Assembly (NCBI RefSeq): GCF_003244875.1
Contig: NZ_LXXZ01000025.1
Span: forward strand, 1-57,955
Reading direction: 5' to 3'
Origin: Stenotrophomonas sepilia
Lineage (GTDB): Bacteria > Pseudomonadota > Gammaproteobacteria > Xanthomonadales > Xanthomonadaceae
DNA: 57,955 nucleotides
Positions 1-8,536 of the stretch are shown here, piece after piece (positions within the stretch are counted from its first letter, which is position 1; each line of letters starts with the position of its first letter). A program made the position numbers and the translations under genes. The notes beneath the pieces are model-generated. The model was not told the DNA's origin. It worked only from the letters and a program-made list of their open reading frames with translations, and made no database searches.

Positions 1-670
1 CCTTCTTGCCGACAACCTTCTTGGCGGCGGCAGTCTTCTTGGTGGCGACCTTCCTGGTGGCGGCAACCTTCTTGCCGACAACCTTCTTCGCAGCCACGGC
101 CTTCTTGGCGGCGACGGTCTTCTTGGCCACAGCCTTCTTGGCGGTGGCGACCTTCTTGCCAACCGCCTTCTTGGCGGCCGCAGTCTTCTTGGCAACGGTC
201 TTCTTCGCGACAGCAGCCTTCTTGGTGGCGGCCTTCTTCACGGTGGCGACCTTCTTGCCGGCAGCCTTGGTGGTGGCCTTGGTGGTCTTCTTGGCAGCGG
301 CGGCCTTCTTGGTCACGGCCTTGCCCGCAGCCGCCTTCTTCTTCGCCACTTCCTTCTTCAGGGCAGCAGCTTCGGCCTTGGCGTTCTTCTTGGCCGCTTC
401 CAGCTTCTTCCTGGCGTTGGCAACCGTCTTGCCGACCGACTTGGCAGCCTTCTCGGCCTTCTTGGCAACGGTCTTCTCGACCTTGGCCACGGCCTTCTTG
501 GCCTTGGCAACGCGGGTACCGGCAGCCTTGCTGGCGCGCTTGACGGTCTTCTTGACCGACTTCACTGCGTCTTCGGCGGCGTGGGCGATGGTCTCGCCGA
601 CGTTGGTGGCGGCTTCTTTCACGTTCTCGACAGCGTCGGTCACGACCGACACACCATTACCGTTGCTCAT
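1..670 (-). CDS. Histone H1-like lysine/alanine-rich DNA-binding protein (partial, runs off the left edge)
   Basis: Reading leftwards from the ATG at 670, the frame stays open to base 1, so the C-terminus is missing. The first 30 residues are ordinary and acidic (MSNGNGVSVVTDAVENVKEA). The chain then becomes a long run of AAKKA/VAKKT/GKKV units rich in Lys, Ala, Val and Thr, like eukaryotic linker histone tails and bacterial H1-like or AlgP-type proteins. Such proteins bind DNA through charge and affect nucleoid compaction and transcription. A good ribosome-binding site (GGAGGG) lies 4-9 bases before the ATG. The opposite strand also stays open here, but only because KKA-repeat codons read backwards as Phe/Leu/Ala. 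Function is inferred from composition; the complete length cannot be seen. Confidence 0.85.
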   Translation of the reverse strand, partial: MSNGNGVSVVTDAVENVKEAATNVGETIAHAAEDAVKSVKKTVKRASKAAGTRVAKAKKAVAKVEKTVAKKAEKAAKSVGKTVANARKKLEAAKKNAKAEAAALKKEVAKKKAAAGKAVTKKAAAAKKTTKATTKAAGKKVATVKKAATKKAAVAKKTVAKKTAAAKKAVGKKVATAKKAVAKKTVAAKKAVAAKKVVGKKVAATRKVATKKTAAAKKVVGKK

Positions 671-1160
671 GTTGCCCTCCTGCGGGCCTTAAGTATCAAA
701 ACGGGGCGATGCTATACCGACATTGACGATCGTGGAACGGGGCATGTGCCGGCAATCGCATCTGTTGCGACGCCGATGGTGTACGCAGCAGCCCCTGTTG
801 CCACCTGCGGTTCGCAGCAAACCCCTTTTTTTCAGTGCTGCGCTAAGCGAACCCAGCATTGTCTGGCCGTCGCCGCGCGCACGTGCACGGAGGCAGCGTC
901 CGGCATCCGTCGTGGCGCATTGCGGCACCCGCCTGCGCGGAACTGCGCACGTATCCGCCTGTGCCAGTGCGGCGCGCGTTGGCCTTGAATGGCGCACCCA
1001 TCACCTGCCCGGGTGTCGCCACAAGCGCGTTCTGGCCCCCGCGCTCCCCCCTTCGAGGCACCCGTTTTCATGGCGCATTTATCCAGATCGCGACACACTC
1101 ATTCAGCTTGTTCTACCGTAGGGCCGTACCGCCCCCACCCACGCCAGCGAACCGACTCCC
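671..1160. other. Intergenic region between divergent genes
   Basis: About 490 bases separate the H1-like gene (leftward) from the protease gene (rightward), so promoters for both should lie here. Short open frames in it show no family resemblance, signal peptide or ribosome-binding site. I see no convincing promoter or RNA gene. Confidence 0.5.
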
Positions 1161-2594
1161 ATGCGACCGCTTCCTACCCTGCTCACGCTCGCAATCGCCG
1201 CCGCCTTCGGTGGCTTCGTTGCCACCGGCATCAATGCCCACCTGGACAACCGTGCCGACGCCGCGCCGCTGCCGGCGGTCCTGCCGACCACTGCAGCGTT
1301 GCCGGCCTCGGTGGCCGGACAGGCGGTACCGTCGCTGGCACCGATGCTGGAGAAGGCGATGCCGGCGGTGGTCAGCGTCAACACCAAGCAGGTGATTCGC
1401 GTACGCAATCCCTTCTTCAACGACCCGTTCTTCCGCCGCCTGTTCCCGGATACCCCACAGGAACGCATCAACGAATCGCTGGGCTCGGGCGTGATCATCG
1501 ACGCCAAGGAGGGGCTGGTGCTGACCAACCACCATGTCATCGACAACGCCGATGACGTCCAGGTGACACTGGCGGACGGGCGCACGGTCAAGGCCGAGTT
1601 CCTCGGTTCGGACCGCGATACCGACATCGCGCTGATCCGCATTCCGGCGCAGAACCTGACCGACATCAAGCTCGGCAACAGCGACCAGCTGCGCGTAGGC
1701 GACTTCGTGGTGGCCATCGGCAACCCATTCGGCTTCAGCCAGACGGTCACGTCCGGCATCGTCTCGGCGGTGGGCCGCAGCGGCATCCGCGGGCTGGGCT
1801 ACCAGAACTTCATCCAGACCGATGCGTCGATCAATCCGGGCAACTCCGGTGGCGCGCTGGTCGACCTGCAGGGCCAGCTGGTCGGCATCAATACCGCCAG
1901 CTTCAACCCGCAGGGCAGCATGGCCGGCAACATCGGCCTGGGCCTGGCGATTCCTTCCAACCTGGCGCGCAGCGTGGTCGACCAGCTGGTCAAGCACGGC
2001 GTTGTGGTGCGCGGCACGCTGGGCGTGGAAAGCCAGAACCTGACCGCGCAGATCGCGCAGGGCCTGGGCCTGGGCGAAACCCGCGGTGCGCTGATCACCC
2101 GCGTGCTGGCCGGTTCGGCCGCTGCCGCAGCCGGGCTGAAGCCGGGCGACGTGGTGGTGTCGGCCAACGGCCAGCGCGTGGACAGCGCCGAGGCCCTGCA
2201 CAACGTGGAAGGCCTGGCGGCCGTCGGCAGCGCGATGACGCTGGACGTACGCCGTGAAGGCAAGCCACTGCAGATCAAGGCGACGCTGAAGGAACAGGCG
2301 CGCGCGGTCACCGGTGAGAGCCTGGACCCGCGCCTGACCGGTGCGACCTTCGTCGACCTGCCCGAGTCACTGCGGCAGTCTGGCGTCGGCGGCGTGCTGG
2401 TCAGCGAGGTCAAGCGCGGCAGCCGCGCCGCCAGCAACGGCCTGCAGCAGGGCGACATCATCACCGACGCCACCGTGGGCGAATTCGCCGACCTGGCCAG
2501 CTGGCGTGCCAATTTCCAGCAGCGCCCGCCGACCCTGGTGGTGCGCGTGCTGCGCAACAATGGCCAGCAGCAGGGCCAGCTCGTGATGCGCTGA
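1161..2594 (+). CDS. degQ: DegP/DegQ-family periplasmic serine endoprotease (Do/HtrA)
   Basis: This 477-residue protein begins with a hydrophobic export signal (about residues 4-26) followed by an Ala/Pro-rich linker. The trypsin-like domain (about 60-250) carries the triad His125 (in TNHHVID), Asp155 (in DTDIALIRI) and Ser229 (in GNSGGAL). Two PDZ domains follow (about 270-370 and 385-475). Length and two-PDZ layout match DegP/DegQ/MucD proteins, which degrade or refold misfolded envelope proteins. The gene stands ahead of a small membrane stress-protein cluster 100 bases downstream. DegQ versus DegP/MucD cannot be decided from this sequence alone. Confidence 0.93.
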   Translation: MRPLPTLLTLAIAAAFGGFVATGINAHLDNRADAAPLPAVLPTTAALPASVAGQAVPSLAPMLEKAMPAVVSVNTKQVIRVRNPFFNDPFFRRLFPDTPQERINESLGSGVIIDAKEGLVLTNHHVIDNADDVQVTLADGRTVKAEFLGSDRDTDIALIRIPAQNLTDIKLGNSDQLRVGDFVVAIGNPFGFSQTVTSGIVSAVGRSGIRGLGYQNFIQTDASINPGNSGGALVDLQGQLVGINTASFNPQGSMAGNIGLGLAIPSNLARSVVDQLVKHGVVVRGTLGVESQNLTAQIAQGLGLGETRGALITRVLAGSAAAAAGLKPGDVVVSANGQRVDSAEALHNVEGLAAVGSAMTLDVRREGKPLQIKATLKEQARAVTGESLDPRLTGATFVDLPESLRQSGVGGVLVSEVKRGSRAASNGLQQGDIITDATVGEFADLASWRANFQQRPPTLVVRVLRNNGQQQGQLVMR

Positions 2595-2695
2595 TCGCCC
2601 TGCCGTAACACCCCCTATACCCCGGCAATGCTATTGCTGTCAGTCCAGGTCGGCACCGCCGACGCCCGTTCCCCCATCGCAACAGGAGTGATTCG

Positions 2696-3061
2696 ATGAG
2701 CCCCACCAATACCGAGAACCTGAAGGAACACCTGGGTGAAGCCGGTTCCCACCTGAAGCAGGCCGCCAGCGCCGCCGGCGGTGCGATCAAGGGCGCCACC
2801 GGTGCGGCCACCGACGAACTGCGGATCGGCAAGGCCAACGTCAAGGCTGAACTGTCCGACAGCGCGCTGTCCGGCCTGGCCGCTGCCGAGTTTGGTGGTG
2901 CCGCCGCCAAGGAGCAGGTCGATGCGCTGATGGACAAGGGCAAGGACCTGATCGACAGCGCCGCCGAGCTGATCCGCGAACGTCCGCTGGCCTCGTTCGG
3001 CGTGGCCTTCGCTGCCGGCTGGATCATCGCCAAGCTGGCCCGCGGCAGCAGCGACAAGTAA
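2696..3061 (+). CDS. YqjD/ElaB-like (DUF883) membrane-anchored protein
   Basis: The 121-residue product is mostly amphipathic helix rich in Ala, Lys, Glu and Gly, ending in one hydrophobic segment (about 95-113, with LASFGVAFAAGWIIAKLA) and a short basic/Ser tail. A helical cytoplasmic part with a C-terminal membrane anchor preceded by ERPLA is the DUF883/YqjD/ElaB pattern; E. coli members associate with ribosomes at the inner membrane in stationary phase. The ribosome-binding site AGGAG lies 6 bases before the ATG. The next gene starts 8 bases after the stop and encodes a YqjE-like membrane protein, matching the yqjD-yqjE order known elsewhere. Confidence 0.8.
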   Translation: MSPTNTENLKEHLGEAGSHLKQAASAAGGAIKGATGAATDELRIGKANVKAELSDSALSGLAAAEFGGAAAKEQVDALMDKGKDLIDSAAELIRERPLASFGVAFAAGWIIAKLARGSSDK

Positions 3062-3069
3062 GCCGCGGC

Positions 3070-3540
3070 GTGAGCGAAGACAACGCGCAAGCCCCTGATC
3101 CGGCGGCTACCCCGCCGCTGGATGAGAGCATCCGCCAGGTCGGCGCGGCCGGTCGTGCCGCTGCCGACTCGGCCAAGCACTCGCTGCGTTCGCTGCGCCG
3201 GTTGGCCTCGGCCGACTTCGCGCTGGCACGCAGTGCCTTCGGCCGCGCGCTGGCCTGGGCCGGCGTAGCGATCGTATTCGGAGCGTCGGCCTGGCTGCTG
3301 ATGGCCGCCACCCTCATCGCCCTGCTGCAGAGCTGGGGCCTGAGCTGGCTGCAGGCCCTGCTGATCACCTCGCTGCTGAGCCTGGCCGTCACCGGTTATG
3401 CGATCTGGCGGGTGTCCTACTTCTTCCACCACACCGGCATGCACGCCACCCGGCGCCAGCTGTCCCGCCTGGGCCTGTTCGACGAGCCCAGCGAAGACGA
3501 CCCCGATGCCGATGTGCAGCTGCCAGAGGGCAAGCCATGA
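3070..3540 (+). CDS. YqjE-like phage-holin-family membrane protein
   Basis: The 156-residue protein starts with GTG. An N-terminal region rich in Ala, Asp and Pro is followed by a basic stretch (about 40-55) and two transmembrane segments (about 64-86 and 92-115) joined by a very short turn, then a charged tail ending in acidic Asp/Glu residues. The two-helix hairpin fits the YqjE / holin superfamily III group, which usually follows a DUF883 gene as here. It overlaps the next gene by four bases (ATGA), implying translational coupling. Its role is unknown; 'holin' describes topology and does not imply lysis. Confidence 0.75.
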   Translation: MSEDNAQAPDPAATPPLDESIRQVGAAGRAAADSAKHSLRSLRRLASADFALARSAFGRALAWAGVAIVFGASAWLLMAATLIALLQSWGLSWLQALLITSLLSLAVTGYAIWRVSYFFHHTGMHATRRQLSRLGLFDEPSEDDPDADVQLPEGKP

Positions 3541-3998
3541 AGTTCGGTGCGCTGCAGCGGCGGGTGAAGCGCTGCGAACAGGTGGTGACCGTACGCCTGG
3601 TCGAGACCCAGGACCACTGGTCCACGCTCAGCCAGGTCTGGCGCCAGGGCTGGTCGCCACTACGCATCGTGGTAGTGGGCCTGGCCGGTGGCTTCATTGC
3701 CGGCAAGCTGGAAATGCCGGGCAAGGTCAACGGTGCGCGCTGGCTGCAGATGGTGGGTTCGGTCTCGAACCTGTTCGCCAGTGCGCAGGCAGCGTTCGCC
3801 ACGGCGATGGCGGCGCAGGCGGCGGCCACCGCCGACGATGCGGCCGAAGAAGCCGGCGATGCCAGCGAACAGGCACACGCAGCGGCCTCCGCCGCTGAAG
3901 CGCGGCCCGCAGCGGCGGCGCGAGCTGTGCCGGAGGCGGAACCGGACCTGCGCGAACCGCGCCCGGCCGAGGCGGCCACCGAACTGTCCGAACGTTGA
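3537..3998 (+). CDS. Hypothetical protein, third gene of the YqjD-YqjE-like module
   Basis: The 153-residue product begins with a basic helix (MKFGALQRRVKRCEQVV), has one short hydrophobic stretch (about residues 42-56), and ends in a long Ala/Glu/Arg-rich low-complexity region (about 85-153). Its position matches YqjK-like genes in the enterobacterial yqjDEK cluster, but sequence similarity to YqjK is not evident by eye. The start codon overlaps the preceding stop, so it is almost certainly co-translated with the YqjE-like protein. Confidence 0.7.
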   Translation: MKFGALQRRVKRCEQVVTVRLVETQDHWSTLSQVWRQGWSPLRIVVVGLAGGFIAGKLEMPGKVNGARWLQMVGSVSNLFASAQAAFATAMAAQAAATADDAAEEAGDASEQAHAAASAAEARPAAAARAVPEAEPDLREPRPAEAATELSER

Positions 3999-4065
3999 TC
4001 CATGGAATCCGCCGCGCCGATGGCGGCCGGCGGATAATGCGCTCCCCTTTCCGGCTGATGCGTCG

Positions 4066-5175
4066 ATGAGCGAGTCCTCCCTGTCCCCGTCACCAGCCGA
4101 TCCACAGGACCCGGAGGCACCGCTGCCGCCTCCGTCTCGCCCACGCGGGCCGATGTCGCTGGTGGTGCTGGCGACCCTGGCGGTGGGCTACACGCTGTGG
4201 GCGGCGCAGGACATCATCCTGCCGGTGCTGCTGGCGATGTTCTTCGCACTGGTCGGCAACCCGATCCTGCGCCTGCTGCAGAAACTGTGGATTCCGCGCG
4301 CGCTGGGCGCGCTGCTGATTCTCGGCGCCGGCCTGGGCGTGACCGGTTCACTGGCGGTGCAATTGATCGGCCCGGCGATGGAATGGGCGCAGGAAGCCCC
4401 GCAGCAGCTGCGCAAGGTCGCCCGCCAGGTGCAGGACCTGACCAAGCCGGTGCAGCAGGCCAACCAGGCGGCGGAGAACTTCGCCCGCGTGGCCGGTGGT
4501 GACAGCAACCACAAGGTGCAGGTGATCCGCACCCAGCTCGACGACCCGTACCGCATGCTGACCCGCGCGCCACGGCTTGCCGCCTCGGTGCTGGCCGTGG
4601 TGCTGCTGACCCTGTTCTTCATGATCTATGGGCAGAGCCTGCAGCGCGCGGCAATCGCGCTGTTCCCGAGCCGCCAGCAGCAGCGCTTCACCGCCGACAT
4701 CCTGCGGTCGATCGAGCGCGAAGTCTCGCGCTATGTGCTGACCATCAGCGTGATCAACACCCTGGTCGGGCTGGTGTTCGCCGGCGTGCTGATGCTGCTC
4801 GGCATCGGCCTGCAGGAGGCGCTGCTGTGGGGCACGGTGGCCGCGCTGCTGAACTTTGCCCCGTACGTCGGTCCGCTGATCGGCGTGGCACTGATGCTGC
4901 TGATGGGCTTCGTGGAACTCCGCGACCCGCTGCAGGCGCTGCTGCCGGCGGCCGCGTACCTGGCCCTGCACACTCTGGAAGGGCAGATGGTGACCCCGAT
5001 CGTGCTGGGCCGGCGCATGAAGCTGTCGCCGCTGGTGCTGATCCTGGCGCTGATGGTGTTCGGCTGGGCCTGGGGCATGATCGGCCTGCTGCTGGCGGTG
5101 CCGCTGCTGGTCTGCATCAAGCTGGTGCTGGCACGGCTGGAAGGCATGCAGGGCTGGGCACGGCTGCTGGAATGA
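4066..5175 (+). CDS. AI-2E/PerM family permease
   Basis: The 369-residue protein has a Pro/Ser-rich cytoplasmic N-terminus (about 1-30) and about seven or eight hydrophobic segments. Paired helices occur at about 31-95, a soluble helical stretch containing the QEAPQQLRK region at about 105-165, and several helices at about 170-365, including NTLVGLVFAGVLM and the NFAPYVGPLIG segment typical of this family. Family members have been linked to export of autoinducer-2 or to Na+/H+ exchange, but specificity cannot be read from sequence. The frame is open further upstream, but the ATG at 4066 gives the normal family N-terminus and lies after the preceding gene. Confidence 0.88.
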   Translation: MSESSLSPSPADPQDPEAPLPPPSRPRGPMSLVVLATLAVGYTLWAAQDIILPVLLAMFFALVGNPILRLLQKLWIPRALGALLILGAGLGVTGSLAVQLIGPAMEWAQEAPQQLRKVARQVQDLTKPVQQANQAAENFARVAGGDSNHKVQVIRTQLDDPYRMLTRAPRLAASVLAVVLLTLFFMIYGQSLQRAAIALFPSRQQQRFTADILRSIEREVSRYVLTISVINTLVGLVFAGVLMLLGIGLQEALLWGTVAALLNFAPYVGPLIGVALMLLMGFVELRDPLQALLPAAAYLALHTLEGQMVTPIVLGRRMKLSPLVLILALMVFGWAWGMIGLLLAVPLLVCIKLVLARLEGMQGWARLLE

Positions 5176-5206
5176 AAGCCCGCGCGGGCAGGCGTAGAAT
5201 GGAGGG

Positions 5207-5926
5207 GTGAATTTCCCCGTCCAAGCCATCACTCTCGACCTTGACGACACGCTGTGGCCGTTCGCTCCGATTGGCGCCCGCATCGACCTGGTCCTGCACG
5301 AGTGGATGCGTGAACACAGCCCCGCCACCGCCGCGATGTATCCGGTGGCGGCGATGCGCGAACTGCGCGAGCGCCTGTACCACGCCCATCCGCACCTCCA
5401 CCACGACCTGAGCGCGCTGCGTCGGTTGACCCTGCACGAAGCGCTGCACGCCAGTGGCGCCAGCCTCGATCTGCTGGAGCCGGCGTACGAAGCGTTCTAC
5501 GCCGCGCGCAATCAGGTCGAGTGCTATCCCGATGCGATCGATGCGCTGGCGAGGATTGCCGCGCGGGTGCCGGTGGCAGCACTGAGCAACGGCAACGCCG
5601 ATCTGGAGCGGATCGGCCTGGCCCATCATTTCGCCTTCCAGCTGGGCGCGCGCGAACACGGCGCGGCCAAGCCGGAGGCAAGCATCTTCCACGCCGCCTG
5701 CACCCGCCTGGGTGTGGCGCCGGCACAGGTGCTACATGTCGGCGACCACGCCGAAATGGACGTGGCCGGGGCGATCGCCGCCGGCCTGCGCGGGTGCTGG
5801 ATCAACCGCGAAGCAGCCACCTGGACCCATCCGAAACTGCAGCCGGACCTGCAGTTTGACACCCTCACCGGCCTGGCCGACTGGTTGGACGCCAACCTCG
5901 ACGCCGCCGCATCCCGGAGTACCTGA
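5207..5926 (+). CDS. HAD-superfamily hydrolase (YigB/YjjG-like phosphatase)
   Basis: The 239-residue protein starts at GTG, 31 bases after the previous stop. Motif I is DLDDT with the nucleophile Asp11 and acid/base Asp13 just inside the N-terminus. An alpha-helical C1 cap follows (about 20-110). Motif II is ALSNGN, the motif III lysine lies in HGAAKPEA, and motif IV is VGDHAEMDVAGA. This is the layout of YigB/YjjG-type enzymes that dephosphorylate small metabolites such as FMN or nucleotides. The precise substrate is not determinable. It ends three bases before the aminopeptidase gene, so the two are likely co-transcribed. Confidence 0.88.
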   Translation: MNFPVQAITLDLDDTLWPFAPIGARIDLVLHEWMREHSPATAAMYPVAAMRELRERLYHAHPHLHHDLSALRRLTLHEALHASGASLDLLEPAYEAFYAARNQVECYPDAIDALARIAARVPVAALSNGNADLERIGLAHHFAFQLGAREHGAAKPEASIFHAACTRLGVAPAQVLHVGDHAEMDVAGAIAAGLRGCWINREAATWTHPKLQPDLQFDTLTGLADWLDANLDAAASRST

Positions 5927-5929
5927 CGC

Positions 5930-7297
5930 ATGAGCGAGATCACTGGTTTCACCGCCGACACCACCGCGGCGCTGCCGCTGTACGTGCTGGACCGCGAGCA
6001 GTTCGCCGCTTGGAAGGACGGCCAACCGGCCGCGACCCAGGCCTGGCTGGCCTCGCAGGGTTTCACTGCCGGTGCGCACAGCGTGGCCCTGCTGCCCGGC
6101 AGTGAGGGCCTGGCCGGCGCGGTGATCGGTGTCGGTGATCGCGCCGATGCCTACAGCTATGCGCATGCGCCGCACGCCCTGCCGGAAGGCAGTGTCTGGC
6201 AGCTGGCCAATGAACTGCCTGCCGCCGAACAGGCGCTGCTGCAGCTGGGCTGGGGCTTGGGCAGCTACCGCTTCGACCGTTACCGCAAGCGCAACCGCGC
6301 CCCGGCGCAGCTGGTGGCCGCACCGTCCGGCGAAGTGGCCGACCTGATCGCCGCCAGCCTGCGCGTGCGCGACTGGGTCAACACCCCGACCGAAGACATG
6401 GGGCCGCAGCAGCTGGAAGACGCCGCGCGTGCACTGGCCGATGCACATGGTGCGCAGGTCGAGGCGATCACCGGCGATGAACTGCTGAAGCAGAACTTCC
6501 CGGCCATCCACGCCGTGGGCCGCGCGTCGCACCGCGCGCCGCGCCTGGTGGTGCTGCGCTGGGGCAAGGAAACCGACCCGGCACTGGTGCTGGTCGGCAA
6601 GGGCGTGTGCTTCGATACCGGCGGCCTGGACATCAAGCCGGCCGACGGCATGCGCAACATGAAGAAGGACATGGGCGGCGCCGCGCACGCGCTGGCCCTG
6701 GCCGGCCTGGTGATGGCGCGCGGACTGCCGGTGCGGCTGACGCTGCTGGTGCCGGCGGTGGAAAATGCGATCGGTCCGGATGCGTTCCGCCCCGGCGAAG
6801 TGATCGCCACCCGCAAGGGGTTGAGCGTGGAGATCGACAACACCGATGCCGAAGGCCGCGTGATCCTGTGCGACGCGCTGACCTTCGCCGGTGAGCAGAA
6901 GCCGGACCTTGTGCTGGATTTCGCCACTCTTACCGGTGCCGCACGCATCGCGCTGGGTCCGGATCTGCCGGCGCTCTTCAGCAACGACGACACGGTGGCG
7001 CAGCAGTGGCTGCAGGCCGGCGACGCAACCCGTGACCCGGTCTGGCGCATGCCGCTGTGGCGCCCCTACCTGCGCTATCTGAGCAGCGGCATTGCCGACC
7101 TGGCCAATGCCGGTTCGCGCATGGCCGGCTCGGTGACCGCCGCGCTGTACCTGGAGCGCTTCCTGGAAGACGGCCAGCGCTGGGCGCACCTGGACGTGTA
7201 CGCCTGGAACGACGGCGAACGCCCGGGCCGTCCGGCCGGTGGCGAAGCGCTGGCGCTGCGCTCGGCCTGGGCGATGCTGAAGGCGCGTTACAGCTGA
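5930..7297 (+). CDS. Leucyl aminopeptidase-family protein (M17)
   Basis: This 455-residue cytosolic enzyme has a poorly conserved N-terminal domain (1-130) and a C-terminal catalytic domain. The two-metal site is visible as Lys224 and Asp229 (GKGVCFDTGG), Asp247 (KKDMGGAAH) and Asp306/Glu308 in the signature NTDAEGR; Arg310 is the expected catalytic arginine. The family removes N-terminal residues from peptides, usually as a hexamer. Length and divergent N-terminus resemble the shorter PepA/PepB relatives rather than classical E. coli PepA. The ribosome-binding site CCGGAG precedes the ATG by about 11 bases. Confidence 0.92.
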   Translation: MSEITGFTADTTAALPLYVLDREQFAAWKDGQPAATQAWLASQGFTAGAHSVALLPGSEGLAGAVIGVGDRADAYSYAHAPHALPEGSVWQLANELPAAEQALLQLGWGLGSYRFDRYRKRNRAPAQLVAAPSGEVADLIAASLRVRDWVNTPTEDMGPQQLEDAARALADAHGAQVEAITGDELLKQNFPAIHAVGRASHRAPRLVVLRWGKETDPALVLVGKGVCFDTGGLDIKPADGMRNMKKDMGGAAHALALAGLVMARGLPVRLTLLVPAVENAIGPDAFRPGEVIATRKGLSVEIDNTDAEGRVILCDALTFAGEQKPDLVLDFATLTGAARIALGPDLPALFSNDDTVAQQWLQAGDATRDPVWRMPLWRPYLRYLSSGIADLANAGSRMAGSVTAALYLERFLEDGQRWAHLDVYAWNDGERPGRPAGGEALALRSAWAMLKARYS

Positions 7298-7305
7298 TCG
7301 GGTGG

Positions 7306-7325
7306 GTGCCGACCTTGGTCGGCAC
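7306..7325. repeat. GTGCC-type palindrome, SMAG-like
   Basis: A perfect 20-base palindrome, GTGCCGACCTTGGTCGGCAC, lies just after the aminopeptidase stop. The same core, with GTC for GCC, recurs near the right end of the window after GTAG, so it is probably a degenerate member of the GTAG-headed family. Confidence 0.6.
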
Positions 7326-7386
7326 GCTGTCCCCGGCAAATCTGACGAAAAATTGAATTTCGGCCTCGGCCGGGTTCTGCGAGGAT

Positions 7387-7407
7387 GTGTGGGTCGACCA
7401 CCCACAC
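7387..7407. repeat. Short inverted repeat upstream of the catalase gene
   Basis: Arms GTGTGGGT and ACCCACAC flank a five-base centre. It lies 25 bases before the catalase start codon and could act as an operator or 5' leader hairpin. Nothing in the sequence decides between these. Confidence 0.45.
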
Positions 7408-7432
7408 GCTCCGTGAAGGCAGGACTCCGACC

Positions 7433-8536
7433 ATGTCGCTCTTCGGCTACACCCGTGCCGGCCAGACGCCGGGCGCACCGCGCAAGCATTCCCCCCTGCT
7501 CTGGATCGCGCTGATCGCGCTCATCCTGGGTACCGTGGCGCTGGCCTTCGCCTGGCTGGCCGGCTGGATGGGCGACCGCCTCACCGCGCAGCGCTTCACC
7601 GACACCATCGAGGCCACCGGCCCGGCCCATCCGGGCTTCCGCCGTGCACACAGCAAGGGCATCTGCGTAAGCGGCTGGTTCGAACCCAGCGCGCAGGCCC
7701 CTACCCTGTCCAGTGCCCGGGTGTTCTCGCAGACACGTGTGCCGGTGATGGGCCGCCTGTCAATCGGTGGCGGCGACCCCTACGGCGCCGACAACACCGC
7801 ACGCGTGCGCAGCCTGGCGGTGCAGATGGTCAGCGATGATGGCCAGGAATGGCGCATGGCGATGAACAGCTTCCCGTTCTTCGCGGTACCCACGGCCGAG
7901 GCGTTCTACGAGCAGACGCGCGCCTCGATTCCCGACCCGGCCACCGGCAAGCCGGACCCGCAGAAGATGGCGGCAGTGCTGGCGAAATACCCCAGTGCGC
8001 AGGCGTTCCAGCAGTGGGCGAAGACAGCGCCATGGACCAGCAGCTGGGCCGACACCACTTTCAACAGCGTCAACAGTTTCTGGTTCACCAATGCGCAGGG
8101 CCAGAAGCGTGCGGTGCGCTGGCGCTGGCAGCCGCTGGCGCCGGTGGTGGAGATGGATGCGGAAGCGCGCAAGCAGGCCAGCGTCGATTTCCTCAGCCAG
8201 GAACTGCAGCAGCGCCTGGCCCGCGGCCCGGTACGCTGGAACCTGGTCGTGACCACCGCCGAGCCCGGCGATGCCATCGATGATCCGTCGGTACCGTGGC
8301 CCGAGTCGCGTGACCAGGTAGTGGCGGGCGTACTCAGCCTGGACCGCATGCAGTCGCAGGAAGAAGGCGCCTGCGGCCAGATCAACTTCGATCCGCTGAT
8401 CCTGCCCAGTGGGGTGCGCGGCAGTAATGATCCGATCCTGGCGGCCCGCTCGGCGGTGTACTCGCAGTCCTTCAACCGCCGTGAACGCGAGCGCGCCGCC
8501 GGCAATGTCGAACAACCGAAGGAGGCCGCACGATGA
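7433..8536 (+). CDS. Membrane-anchored catalase-family (SrpA-like) peroxidase
   Basis: The 367-residue product has a cytoplasmic N-terminus, one transmembrane segment (about 22-44) and a catalase-fold domain that would lie in the periplasm. Visible features are the AHSKGICVSGWF distal-His region, the RSLAVQM strand, the NSFPFFAV segment, and a C-terminal heme-proximal region ending FNRRERERAAGN. At about 320 residues the catalase domain is much shorter than a classical catalase and matches the 'catalase family peroxidase' group. The stop overlaps the ATG of a cytochrome b561 gene by four bases, suggesting that electrons may be delivered through that cytochrome. The start at 7433 is preferred because it begins the anchor cleanly. 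Confidence 0.85.
   Translation: MSLFGYTRAGQTPGAPRKHSPLLWIALIALILGTVALAFAWLAGWMGDRLTAQRFTDTIEATGPAHPGFRRAHSKGICVSGWFEPSAQAPTLSSARVFSQTRVPVMGRLSIGGGDPYGADNTARVRSLAVQMVSDDGQEWRMAMNSFPFFAVPTAEAFYEQTRASIPDPATGKPDPQKMAAVLAKYPSAQAFQQWAKTAPWTSSWADTTFNSVNSFWFTNAQGQKRAVRWRWQPLAPVVEMDAEARKQASVDFLSQELQQRLARGPVRWNLVVTTAEPGDAIDDPSVPWPESRDQVVAGVLSLDRMQSQEEGACGQINFDPLILPSGVRGSNDPILAARSAVYSQSFNRRERERAAGNVEQPKEAAR

Noticed and set aside
6..692. Plus-strand open frame rich in Phe/Leu/Ala at the left edge
   Set aside because: It is the antisense reading of the lysine-rich H1-like gene; AAG codons read backwards as CTT. The minus frame has the ribosome-binding site and family composition.
5732..7651. Minus-strand open frame of 639 codons opposite the aminopeptidase
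   Set aside because: Shadow of the M17 gene with Gln/Arg/His-rich nonsense composition and no motif.
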